32,028 nucleotides of DNA from Bugula neritina (lineage: Eukaryota > Bryozoa > Gymnolaemata > Cheilostomatida > Bugulidae), in NCBI GenBank assembly GCA_964035545.1, contig CAXIUT010000297.1:1-32028 (forward strand), read 5' to 3'. The notes under the pieces were generated by a model. It saw only the letters and a list, made by a program, of their open reading frames with translations. It made no database searches and was not told the DNA's origin. Made by a program: the position numbers and the translations under genes. Shown here one piece after another: positions 10,786-21,748 of this stretch. How positions within the stretch are numbered: the first letter of the stretch is position 1; each line of letters starts with the position of its first letter.

Positions 10786-13759
10786 ATGACTGACAGCATA
10801 AAGATAGCTGTTAGAGTTCGTCCCTTCAATGAAAAGGAAAGGAATGAGCAGACTAAGAACATCATTGAAATGGAAGGTCAAGAGTTAAGACTGAGAAATC
10901 CTGATACAAACTAAAAGAAAAAGTTTGGATTTCATCGATGTTATTATAGCACAGATGATGCGATGGGACATGCTCCAATTGACAATACATTTTTATTTAA
11001 TGATATAGGTAAAGAGGTGTTAAATCAAATTTATCAAGGTTACAATTCTACGATCTTTGCTTATGGACAGACGGGTGCAGGGAAGTCATACTCTATTGAA
11101 GGATATGAAGAAAAAGGTATCCTTCAGATGTGTCTTTAAGATATTTATCATCGTAAAAAACCATAGAATAGCAAAAATGGTCTAGCTACATCTGTCAGAA
11201 TAACATATCTGTAAATCTACAACTAAAAACTAAGAGATCTGGTTGATCCAAGATAAAAATAAATCAAAATTCAACAAATAGGTACAGCCATTCATATATC
11301 TAATGTGACTCCTGTCCTAGCATAAACCTATGAAGAAGTAGAACAAATATTCAAAGATGGTAAAAAAGTTAGAGTGGTTGGTGCTCACGCTATGAATAAA
11401 AATAGTTCTAGAAGTCATGCTGTCTTCACTATCTACTATAAGGAAACTGGAGGGGGTAAGATGATTGATTCAAAATTCAATATTGTGGATTTGGCTGGTT
11501 CAGAAAGACAGTCGAAAACTGGAGCTACTGGAGTTAGACTTGAAGAAGCTAATAATATCAATAAAAGTTTGACAAATTTGGGTATAGTTATTGAACAATT
11601 GGCTATTAATTGTCAAAAGAAAAGTACTAACTTTGTTCCCTATAGAAATTCTACTCTTACTCATATTCTTTCTGAATCACTTTGTGGAAACAGTAAAACT
11701 TTCATGATAGCTGCTGTATCTCCAGCTGATTCTAACTATGAATAGACTCTTAGTACTTTAAGATTTGCTCAAAGAGCTTCTATGATTACAACCAATTCTA
11801 AGAAGAATGTTCAAGCTAAATAGGGATACAATAAATAACTTTTATAGGAAATATAGAGGTTGAAGAAGCAACTTGAAGGTGCTCAAGGCCAAGTTATTCA
11901 TACTCATTCGGTAGCGTCGAATATATTACAGTTGAAAAGCAGGCTGAGGAAATGGATAGTCGAATAACTCAAATGATGCAGGAATTGGACCAAAATAAAT
12001 CAGAAAAATAAAGTTTGGATTTTAAACTTAAATAGTTAGAAGAAGAAAGAAAAAATCTTGATATTGAAAAAAGTAAAAAAAAATGCTTGATCCAGAGGAA
12101 GAGCAAAGAGCGAAAGATATTGATCAAGAGATTAACAAATTAAAAGAAGAAATATAAAATACAAAGAAAAGTAGAGAGGAATTATAAAAGGAGTTACAAG
12201 ATGAAAAAACTAAGAAGTAAGATTTATAGGCCAAAATAAAGTAGCAGCAAGGAGCTATGAGTGAGTAACAAAAGAGAGCAGCTGAATTGAATGCAAGAAT
12301 TATGATAATGATGAGTGAGTTAGACAAAAACAAAACTGACAAAGAGGCATTATAGAAGGAATTACAGGAATAAAAATTACGTAAAGAATAGATGTAGAAA
12401 TTCAAGAAGAAGATGCTTGAAGAAGCTGGTTTATCAAATCAATCGAATATCAATTAGAGAAAATTTCCATATATTATGAATGTTTCAGAAGATCCAACTT
12501 TGCTAGGTATGCTTCTCTATGACATAAAGGATGGATAGACTAAAATAGGTACAAAAGATGCATAAGAAAATCATATTAAATTGAATGCTCTTGGTATTAT
12601 GCCTAGACATTGTTCCTTTTACAATTAGAAAAGTAAGATATTTATCTAGCCTAATCCAGAAGCAAAGATCTTTGTTAATGGTGCAATAACAAATAAAAAA
12701 GTATAACTTCAACATCTTGATAGAGTAACTTTTGGTCATGCTAACAATTTCAAGTTGATTATTCCTGGTAAGGGAGCAGTTGATAATTTGAGAATGTCTT
12801 CAACTGCTATTGGCAAGTATGGTTAGTACATCGACGACAAGTTGGCTGCTAATACTATTGAAGCAAAGAGCATGAAACAATTTTTGAGTGAACTTCAGCA
12901 GAGATTAGACAAGCATATATTTGCCAAGTTTTTATAGAAATTCAAATCGTTCTTTGAAGATGTAGATTAGATGAATGAATATACTTTCCACAGATATAAA
13001 AAGTTTCCTCTTAAATCAAAGAATCTTCATTTCAGAATAAATGTGGTTATCGATATTTAGAACTATATGAAAGGTATTCCAGAAATTATCGTTTTGTGTT
13101 AGCATAAATAAAACAAAGAAGTTCAGTTTGTTTGGACTGAATAGAAGTTTCAAAATAGATTGGCAGAAATGCAGGAATGGTACTAGGGCGAGGGTAAAGG
13201 CAATGATGGATTATCATATTATGAGTTTGATCCTTGGTTTTAGGCTTCTGATACTTTTATTAAAGAAAAAGAACAACTTTAGACTTTGAAAACTAAAGAA
13301 ATAATATAATTTTTTAATAAGAAACAACAAAATAATGCAGAAGGTTATAAAAAGATCCTTGCTTAACAAAAATCTATTCTAGCTGAATTGAATGGAATGG
13401 GTCATAATGAAGGTTTGGTTGAAGATTATGCTGATTTTTATTTCAGAAATTTTCCCTGCACTGATAGTAGTAAAAAGAAGATATAAACTATGAGAAAGAA
13501 CGAATAAGTTCATAAGAAAATTCAAAGATTTATGTAATGTTGCGCTTAGGTCCAGAAATGCAACATGGATAATAAATTTTATAATTAGCAAAAAGACAAA
13601 TACTCCAAAGGAAAACAAAACGGTGCTAATGATAAATCCAACGCAGCAGGAGATGAGACTTTGGTTCAAGAAAACGTGTGGCTTAATTCAAAATTGGACT
13701 AGTTACAAGATGAGTTAAAGAGGAAGACTCAGATGATAAACAAGCTAAGAAAGCAATGA
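10786..13759 (+). CDS. Kinesin-3 family motor with FHA domain, about 973 aa
   Basis: Plus-end-directed microtubule motor of the Unc104/KIF1 type. The N-terminal motor starts KIAVRVRPF at residue 5, with P-loop GQTGAGKS (94-101), switch I NKNSSRSHAVF (about 203-213), switch II DLAGSER (235-241) and the neck motif NYEETLSTLRFAQRA, where the second Glu is TAG. A coiled coil follows, then a typical kinesin-3 FHA domain (PTLLGMLLYDIKDGETKIG ... MPRHCSF ... VNGAITNKK) and a tail with DPWF. Two frame changes occur in the coiled coil. The second fits a 23-nt GT...AG intron at 12073-12095. The first, near 11911-11939, fits no 20-nt intron; a 29-nt one is the best candidate. Stop TGA 13757-13759. Likely cargo or intraciliary transport. 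Confidence 0.9.
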
Positions 13760-13802
13760 TCTGAGATAATTAATAATAATAATAATTAAATTAATATAAT
13801 AT

Positions 13803-14681
13803 TCAGGGATCGTAGAGAGATGAATCCATTTTAGTTCTATGAAAGCTATTGACTCTTATTTTGAATTGTTTGTCTTTTCTGGTTTTTAGCATTTTATCAT
13901 CTGGTGATTATTATTTTAATTTTTAAAGACTTCTTTGTCTGATGCTTTTATTCATGAAGTTTTTTCCTGAAGTCAGGCACATAGTTTATCTTAGATTCTA
14001 AAGGGTTTGTCTGATTTATACACTCTGTTTTTGCACTAGATCATTTTGTATATTTTTTAGTTTTATTAACATCTTTTATGAATCTACTTGTCTTTGTTTT
14101 ATTTGTTAGTTTCTATCTTTTTATATTCTTTTTAGATGTGCTAGTAATGCTATTTATTGATGTTTTTGTAATACTTATTTTCTTTTCCTTAATCTATCTG
14201 CTATCTCCATTGTCTTATTTTGCTTCTATTTCTGATTGATTTTATTTGCTAAATTTTTTAAATGTTCAGCTTGAGAGTAACTTCTCTGCTTTACTAAACT
14301 CTTCTATTTAGCCTTCATATCCAGTACTCTTTTCGATGGCTTCAAGTATCCCTACAAATATTTATTTATTCTCTATTACTATTCCTACATTTCTCTTAGA
14401 TGTCTGGCTTTTAACTTCTATATTGAATTCATTGCAGCACTTTAATATTTGTCCATATAGTCATTCCATGCTGAATTAAATTAGAGTAATCTTGATTGTT
14501 GGAGGGAGTTGACCGAATGGACTTTTACTTTTTGTTGGCTGAGGAGATTTGTTTTGTATCTTCTCATTTATTTATCTTTTATTTATAGTATTTTTTGATG
14601 TGCTTTCTAGGCTTCAAGGTAGCAACTTGATTCTTAACATTTTTTACGATAATCTTAAAGTAATTTAAGAAATTATACCAT
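13803..14681 (-). CDS. Coiled-coil protein, 292 aa or longer; 5' end beside a telomere array
   Basis: Minus-strand frame from ATG 14681 to TGA (plus 13803-13805). The start reads MVEFLKLLEDYRKKCEE then SSCYLEAEKAH, a good N-terminal-looking helix pair; the rest is a basic, Lys/Glu/Gln-rich coiled coil. Only 38 bp separate the ATG from an internal G4T2 array, leaving almost no room for a promoter. If the array and one copy of a flanking TA are removed, this frame fuses with the truncated EF-hand ORF at 14801-14977 to give one 363-codon ORF. The protein may therefore really start at 14977. Its stop is 43 bp from the kinesin stop. Confidence 0.75.
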
Positions 14682-14719
14682 ATTAAGATTAGATGAATTT
14701 CTACTTTATATATTTGTTA

Positions 14720-14800
14720 GGGGTTGGGGTTGGGGTTGGGGTTGGGGTTGGGGTTGGGGTTGGGGTTGGGGTTGGGGTTGGGGTTGGGGTTGGGGTTGGG
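14720..14800. repeat. Internal telomeric array, G4T2, 81 bp
   Basis: Perfect GGGGTT units on the + strand, the orientation of a right-hand telomere, but followed by 17 kb of unique sequence. Left flank ends in TTGTTA, right flank starts TATAAC, so a TA is present on both sides. Length is 81 bp, the same as the visible left telomere. It separates the coiled-coil gene at 13803-14681 from a truncated EF-hand ORF. Confidence 0.95.
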
Positions 14801-14977
14801 TATAACTCTTGATATTGCCTCTTCACTGACTTGATTTATTTTGCATGTCGATTGTACCAGGCGAATGGCTTCAGATAGACGGATGCTTCCTTGTTTGCGG
14901 TGATCGATTTTGTTGAACTATTATAATAAGTTTTGCATCTATATTTTTGCATTTACTCCCTATTATCGCATTGTCAT
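14801..14977 (-). pseudogene. Truncated EF-hand ORF running into the telomere array (59 codons)
   Basis: Minus-strand ORF from ATG 14977, just downstream of an in-frame TGA, with no stop before the array at 14800. It reads LLEEFNKIDHRKQGSIRLSE, a degenerate EF-hand with loop D-H-R-K-Q-G-S-I-R-L-S-E, flanked by helices. Read into the array it would give Pro-Asn repeats, which is not credible. It is best seen as the 5' part of a gene interrupted by the array; removing 83 bp joins it in frame to the gene at 13803-14681. Whether an intact copy exists in the cell cannot be told from this window. Confidence 0.6.
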
Positions 14978-15137
14978 TAGTTATAAAATTATTCATTGAT
15001 ACTTATCATAATATATGCTATACTCATTTATATCTATGCTATCTAGATAAATATATTGATATTGATTGAGTTTGATCTAGTTTAGTTTTAGTAGAAGAAA
15101 GGAGTTGTTTTGTGATGATGTTAAAAACTGATAAAAA

Positions 15138-15218
15138 CGACGCCTGAGGGATTCGAACCCTCGCACCTTACGGTAATAACTTAGCAGGCTATCGCCTTAA
15201 CCACTCGGCCAAAGCGTC
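15138..15218 (-). tRNA. tRNA-Ser (anticodon GCU)
   Basis: Full cloverleaf on the minus strand. The acceptor stem GACGCTT pairs with AGGCGTC, followed by a G discriminator. The A box reads TGGCCGAGTGG and the B box GGTTCGAATCC. The anticodon loop is CTGCTAA, giving GCU (reads AGC/AGU). A long class-II variable arm with an ACC/GGT stem is typical of serine tRNA. No intron and no encoded CCA. A run of five T follows directly (plus 15133-15137), a standard RNA polymerase III terminator. Confidence 0.95.
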
Positions 15219-15329
15219 ATGTTCATCTACTTTCTATCAATGGCTTCAAGTACAAAAATACTATCGACCATTTCCAATCAAATGCTATCACTATCATATC
15301 AAATCATTTTATAATATAAAATATATCAA

Positions 15330-15416
15330 GGGGTTGGGGGTTGGGGTTGGGGTTGGGGTTGGGGTTGGGGTTGGGGTTGGGGGTTGGGGGGGTTGGGGTT
15401 GGGGTTGGGGTTGGGG
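15330..15416. repeat. Internal telomeric array, imperfect G4T2, 87 bp
   Basis: Mostly GGGGTT on the + strand, but unlike the other arrays it has longer G runs: a G5 unit near the left end and a G5 and a G7 unit near 15380-15392. Left flank ends ATATATCAA, right flank starts AAAAGAGG. It lies 111 bp beyond the tRNA and directly at the 5' end of an ORF that has no start codon of its own. Confidence 0.93.
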
Positions 15417-16159
15417 AAAAGAGGATCAACAGTGTGATTCCTAACATAAAATAAAATTTATTCAATTCAACTCAAACGTTTGTTGATGCATTATTTAACT
15501 TAGATTCTTAGTTTATACAATCAACTGCTACTCCTGCATTACAACGAGTGATACTACCTGAAATAGAACATTTGAAAAGCAAAAATACATCGATTAGTTT
15601 TGTATAATAGAAAATAGGATAGGATGGCAAAAGTTAATAAGTTGGCAAAAAGGTGCTTTATGTATCGCCTTATGTTATTTTTGGACAAACTATGGAGGAA
15701 AGATTGAAATTGTAAAATCCATGGGAAAGTACATACAGATTATTGGCATTCAATCGATTTATCAATTACGATAAAGATGAGAAATTATCTTTTAGCAAAT
15801 TGTCTAAAGACCACATCTATGGATTTAACTGTTTCTTTTAGGCATTCAAATAAATATAGATATCTTCTGGAGGGTCAAATAAAACTAAATATCCCCAGAA
15901 GGAAATGGTGGTCACATTTGAAACTAATGCATAGAATCATTAGTTTTATGTATCAGATTTTAACTTTGTTCTTAAATCGCCATAATCACTGAATAATCTC
16001 AATGATTGTATTCTATATAAATATTGTATGGATTGGCAATATATATATTCAATATCAAATGTTATCTGTTCATTGAGCAATTATATTTATTAGAAGAAGC
16101 ATGTCTTGGTATTTATTTCGATAGTCACCTGCCATACAGCAACGAGGTATCAAAGTTGA
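15417..16159 (+). CDS. Unknown protein, 5' end cut by telomere array (partial)
   Basis: Open frame of 247 codons that begins inside or at the array and ends at TGA 16157-16159. The first internal Met is far downstream, so the N-terminus is missing. The middle reads like a folded protein (LYVSPYVIFGQTMEERL, then ENPWESTYRLLAFNRF). Removing the 87-bp array and two duplicated A residues joins it in frame to ATG 15219 or ATG 15240 (MASSTKILSTISNQ), giving 283 or 276 codons. The last ~50 residues are hydrophobic and less convincing; the gene may end earlier through an unrecognised intron, because the next ATG lies only 9 bp beyond its stop. Family not recognised. Confidence 0.6.
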
Positions 16160-16168
16160 TAACTTGCC

Positions 16169-16852
16169 ATGTAAATGCCTATTCATCTAGATGCAGCTAA
16201 ACCTAAAATTAGTTTATCTTGGGGAATGAATTAGAAAACTGATAGTCGACCTCCCAGCACATCCACTAACTATATCAGAGATACCATTCCTGCTACCCTA
16301 AATAGAGAACCTGCACATGATCCTCAAATGAATCATGTTAAGGTGCTGACTGATACTTCTGATGAGGAGCAGGAGGAGTTGATTAAGTTACTAAAATCAC
16401 AGAATGATAGAAAATTGTAACAAGAAATGTTAGAACTATATAGTAAAAATAGAGCTAGAAGCAATTCGATCAAAAGTGGCATGTAGATGAAGAATCAAAG
16501 AGAGTAAAAGGGAAGTCAACGTTTTTAAGCAGATAAAAGAATAAGATTTTTATAGAATAGTTTACTTCCTTAATGCAAAAGAGATAGTATGTCGACTATA
16601 TTCGATTATAATCTCAATAAAGAAGTGCCGTTGTAGTAATCTCGAGTTAGTGGTAAATCAGTGCTTCATAACAAAGTATACCAATGATTATTAAAGAAAA
16701 ACGATTCGACTGTTCCAATGGGAGATGGCTATAATTCATTTATTCCTTAAACTGACTATAAGAAAGATCTGAATCAGAAGTTGAGATAGATCTATGATTA
16801 CGATGATAGTTATAATCGAAGGATGGAGAGGAGTAATATTCGTTTGGGTTGA
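16169..16852 (+). CDS. Basic, disordered protein, about 220 aa, one 21-nt intron
   Basis: ATG 16169, with an alternative ATG at 16175 in the same frame. Exon 1 runs to 16675, a 21-nt GT...AG intron (16676-16696) removes an in-frame TGA, and exon 2 ends at TGA 16850-16852. The protein is rich in Ser, Asn, Arg and Lys with a short acidic patch (SDEEQEELIKLL). It has no catalytic motif and looks disordered. It converges on the EF-hand gene with 48 bp between stops. Function unknown. Confidence 0.72.
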
Positions 16853-16900
16853 AATTTAACTTTATCTATTATGATAAATAAAATATTTTATCTAAAAGCA

Positions 16901-17554
16901 TCAATAAACAGCTTTTATCATGACTTCATAAAATTCTTGGAATGTAATATGTTTGTTTTTGCTGTTGCCTGCACGTTAAAGCATCAATCTCATCATTTCT
17001 TAATCTTACTATTCCTCCAATAACTTGGTCATTTCTTTGAGATCGTGCATATCAATGTAACCTTTATTGGTTCTATCGTATTTTTTGAAGATATGTTGGA
17101 TTCTTTTGGCAGGTTCTTTCTTTTTGTTTCTGTAATCCATAGCTTTCATAAATTCAGTAAATGAAATTCCACCTGTTTATTATAAATCGTATTAGGCAAT
17201 GATCTCATAAATAGTCTTTTTTGTTGCTTAGTAGCCGTTTTAATTCAAAAACACCTTTAGGTCGTTGGGAAGTAGAACTCCTATTTTGGTTGAATCGTAA
17301 TAGTCAAAAACTTATTTAAGTGCTATAACATCTTATTATGTTATTTCGCTGGTAACGTAGTGTCTGGGATCGAATTATCTGAGATCTTTTCTTTTAAAAC
17401 GGATATCATAATAACCTGAATTTCTTTCCATCCAATCTTCTTTACTCTCATGACTGTATCCATGACGAGAACTAGGTGATTTCCTATCAGGACTCCTGCT
17501 ATTTGAGACTTTTACGGAAGAAGTCTTCATTTTGCTTTCTTTCACTCTGCTCAT
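16901..17554 (-). CDS. Centrin/calmodulin-like protein with four EF-hands, 217 aa
   Basis: Minus-strand single-exon ORF from ATG 17554 to TGA (plus 16901-16903). A basic, Ser-rich N-terminal extension of ~70 residues precedes four EF-hand units. Their loops start YDSTKIGVLLPND, YDLEETGGISFTEF, YDRTNKGYIDMHDL and a degenerate GNSKNKHITFQEF. The order and the FMKAM and FYEVM helix ends resemble centrins. Loops 1 and 4 lack several acidic ligands, so perhaps only loops 2 and 3 bind calcium. Centrins act at basal bodies and contractile fibres, fitting a peritrich, but assignment as a true centrin rather than another EF-hand protein is inference. Confidence 0.82.
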
Positions 17555-17591
17555 GTAAGATATATTTAAAGTTTAATCATATTAATATTTA

Positions 17592-19095
<1,504 letters not shown>

Positions 19096-19210
19096 TACAG
19101 CATTAACATAATAGTTTAATTATTGTCTATTATTATAGTCTATTAATCTCATCGAAATCATAACTAATAATCATTAAAATCATATTTAATAATATTTTAT
19201 GACAAAATAA

Positions 19211-20428
19211 TCAATCAATGATCGTAACCTCATCTCCTGAGTAATTTACAGACACACAAAAGTAGATCTTCTACTTCTTTATCTTCTAAAACTTTAAATT
19301 ATACACTTTTGGATCCTAATTTCTTTGGAAGATCAGTTCTCCTGTCTGAGGAATGGCTGTCATCGTCAATGTATCATTCTAGTTGAAATACCATGAAGTA
19401 TATTGTTAGTTGACTGTTGAATCGCTTCCCCAACTGTATCCATCATAAGATATTTGAACTGTTCCATGACTTGACTGATCAAATTTATATCCAAAACTTT
19501 ATGCTTGACTTTTATAGGCTATTCCGGCTGCTACCCATCCTTTTATACCGTTCATTTTCAATTTGATCGTTCTTTTTTTGTTACCGATACTAGGTTCAAT
19601 AAGAGAAAGTAAAGTATATTAGTTTTACGGGAGATTGGGCATTTTTAGATTTTTAGGGTCAGTTATTTTGAGATCATGATGGGAAAGAGTGGTTGAATAT
19701 TTATAAGATTTGATTGAATTTTCTGACGAAGGATTGAACATCATGAGTATTTCTTATTATTCCCAATTCTTTTTGAGAGTTAAAGATTTTTATTTGAAAT
19801 CTTTGTAGATGGTAGCTACTTAACTTTTGACATAGTTAACTAAATTTTTTCCAGTCATTTTATCTTATAAAGACATACTTGAATATTAATCATTATCTGC
19901 AACAAACACTTCAAACCGAATAATAAAATTAAACAAACTTTGCTGTAATCTATTAATCTATCGATGATCTCCTTTACTATCATGATGATTTCTATGTTTT
20001 AGAGTGATTATGTTTGACATGGTAGTATAAAATTATTGAAAATATTTACCATTTAGCAACTATCTTGTTTTTTGGAAATAGTTAGTAATTGATGTTTGAA
20101 GGGCTGCCTAGATTTACTTGAATTGATTTCTGGCTATTCCTCTGATCAGGTTTATATGATGGTCGATAAATGCAGCTGTGGTGACGTCGTTGAGTAGTGT
20201 TATGCAACTTTGATGGATTTGTAGTAGTACCATTTTAAGGGATTTTACTTATAGATCTTATTTTTGTTTATTGTTTGTTTATGGGAGACATAAAGAACAA
20301 ATGAAACCTCTAGGCTGGGCCTCTTACTTAGTTACTATCATATTGGCTATCTATGAGGTATGTCTATCGCATTCGCATGCTAATTTTATGAATGAGTTCA
20401 GTATTCCTCCACGAATATCTTGGTGCAT
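19211..20428 (-). CDS. TRIM-like zinc-binding / coiled-coil / SPRY protein, 405 aa
   Basis: Minus-strand single ORF, ATG 20428 to TGA (plus 19211-19213). The N-terminus has a possible zinc site, Cys20-x2-His23 and Cys44-x2-Cys47, in the arrangement often seen in ciliate B-box-like proteins. A helical coiled-coil region covers about 55-220. The C-terminal ~140 residues form a SPRY/B30.2-type domain: IKLKMNGIKGWVAAGIAYK, SSHGTVQISYDGYSW, NENDTLTM, then GELIFQ. An in-frame TGA lies just upstream of ATG 20428. A shorter start at 20233 would lose the zinc site. It could act in ubiquitin pathways, but no RING is present. Confidence 0.8.
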
Positions 20429-20530
20429 TTATTATTCAAAAGAAATAAAATATCATCAATATTAACTATTTTATATCTTGTTATATATATATGAATAAAC
20501 TATCAACTTAAATAATTTAATATTGTTTCA

Positions 20531-20623
20531 GGGGTTGGGGTTGGGGTTGGGGTTGGGGTTGGGGTTGGGGTTGGGGTTGGGGTTGGGGTTGGGGTTGGGG
20601 TTGGGGTTGGGGTTGGGGTTGGG
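20531..20623. repeat. Internal telomeric array, G4T2, 93 bp
   Basis: Perfect GGGGTT units on the + strand. Left flank ends TGTTTCA, right flank starts AGCTTG. It lies 102 bp upstream of the SPRY gene start and exactly at the final codon of the minus-strand gene to its right. Confidence 0.95.
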
Positions 20624-21689
20624 AGCTTGTAATAATAGCTGATTAGTTGGAACAAATAACCTCACCTTGCACTTGATTGCCACTCGTAGCTGTAAATAAC
20701 TAAGGTGTTAAAGGATAGCATGATGTTTCTTGTTCTTTATTTTAAAAAGCATCAATATAACATCTATTCGATTTGCTATTGGTTTAAAATGGTGTGAGAA
20801 GTGAGAGTTTTATTGTATCGAATCTTACTTTTTTGAATTATAAATAATTAAGAGTATATCGTTCTTTTATTTGATATACGATCATAAGTGAAGTATAGTT
20901 GTTTTAGTAGGTATTATTGCCAAAAATAATAACACTATTTTTGTTATTTATTTTAGCTATCTAGATGATAGTTAGTTGATCATGAAAATGAATGATATCT
21001 ATTTATTTTTGGATTTAACTTGCTCCTTTCTAACTGCTAGTATAAAAAAGAGTTTATATCCAATATACCTTGATAGGTTTCTTTTTGTTAAGATATGAAG
21101 GATATACTAATATATCTGGATCAAAAGATGCTAAACTCATTTTGTATTAAGACGGAAAGGTCTAATGATATTCTGAGGTTATTTTTAGTTACATTGATTC
21201 TATGTTGATGATGCCGAAGTAATACACCATATTAATTTTTGTTTGGCATCCTAATTTGAGGTATATTTTGTTGTTTGAAATGATTGGATAAATCATTTTA
21301 TTGTAATATTTTGAATATTATTTTGTTTTATCAGTTTAGCCTATTTTAATCATCAGTATTTTAGCATTAATTAAGGTTTCTTTTTTTGATAAACTATCCT
21401 CGATCTTTTCTTTCCCAAAAATATAGATATTTGTATTAGTAAAGATAAAAATTAATTTTCGAAGTTCTTCTATTCTTAAGATATATTTGATTTATTTTTA
21501 TTAAAATATAACTTTCATCTCATGATATTTTTAACCATTTTTTATATCATAACACAAAATAGTTCCATTTCTTTTGAAGAGTATGATAATTTAGAGATCA
21601 ATATTGATTTTAACAGTACTGATGAAGACAATATTTTATGATGGTTAATTTTGTATGATAGCTGGTTGATCTATTAGATAAAATGCCAT
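20624..21689 (-). CDS. Beta-rich protein of unknown function, 355 codons, stop codon displaced by array
   Basis: Minus-strand ORF from ATG 21689 with no TGA before the array. It reads [15 protein letters not shown], then repeated hydrophobic beta-strand patterns such as [34 protein letters not shown] and [13 protein letters not shown], suggesting a propeller-like fold, though I cannot name the family. Codon 355 is AGC at 20627-20625; the next base is T and then the array. Deleting the array and one duplicated A makes the next codon TGA, an exact natural stop. With the array it would read Pro-Gln repeats. Head-to-head with the next gene, 59 bp between ATGs. Confidence 0.75.
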
Positions 21690-21748
21690 GCTAATATTAT
21701 AGATCAACATCTATTATAGAAAATTACTTCGAAAAGAATTTAAACAAT

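Noticed and set aside
14720-14977. Coding of Pro-Asn repeats by the telomeric array as part of a real protein
   Set aside because: The array has the same sequence as true telomeres, and the flanking frames are better explained without it.
20271-20465. Plus-strand 64-aa ORF with a hydrophobic stretch
   Set aside because: It is antisense to the N-terminus of the SPRY protein, including its zinc-ligand region, which is in frame with the rest of that gene.
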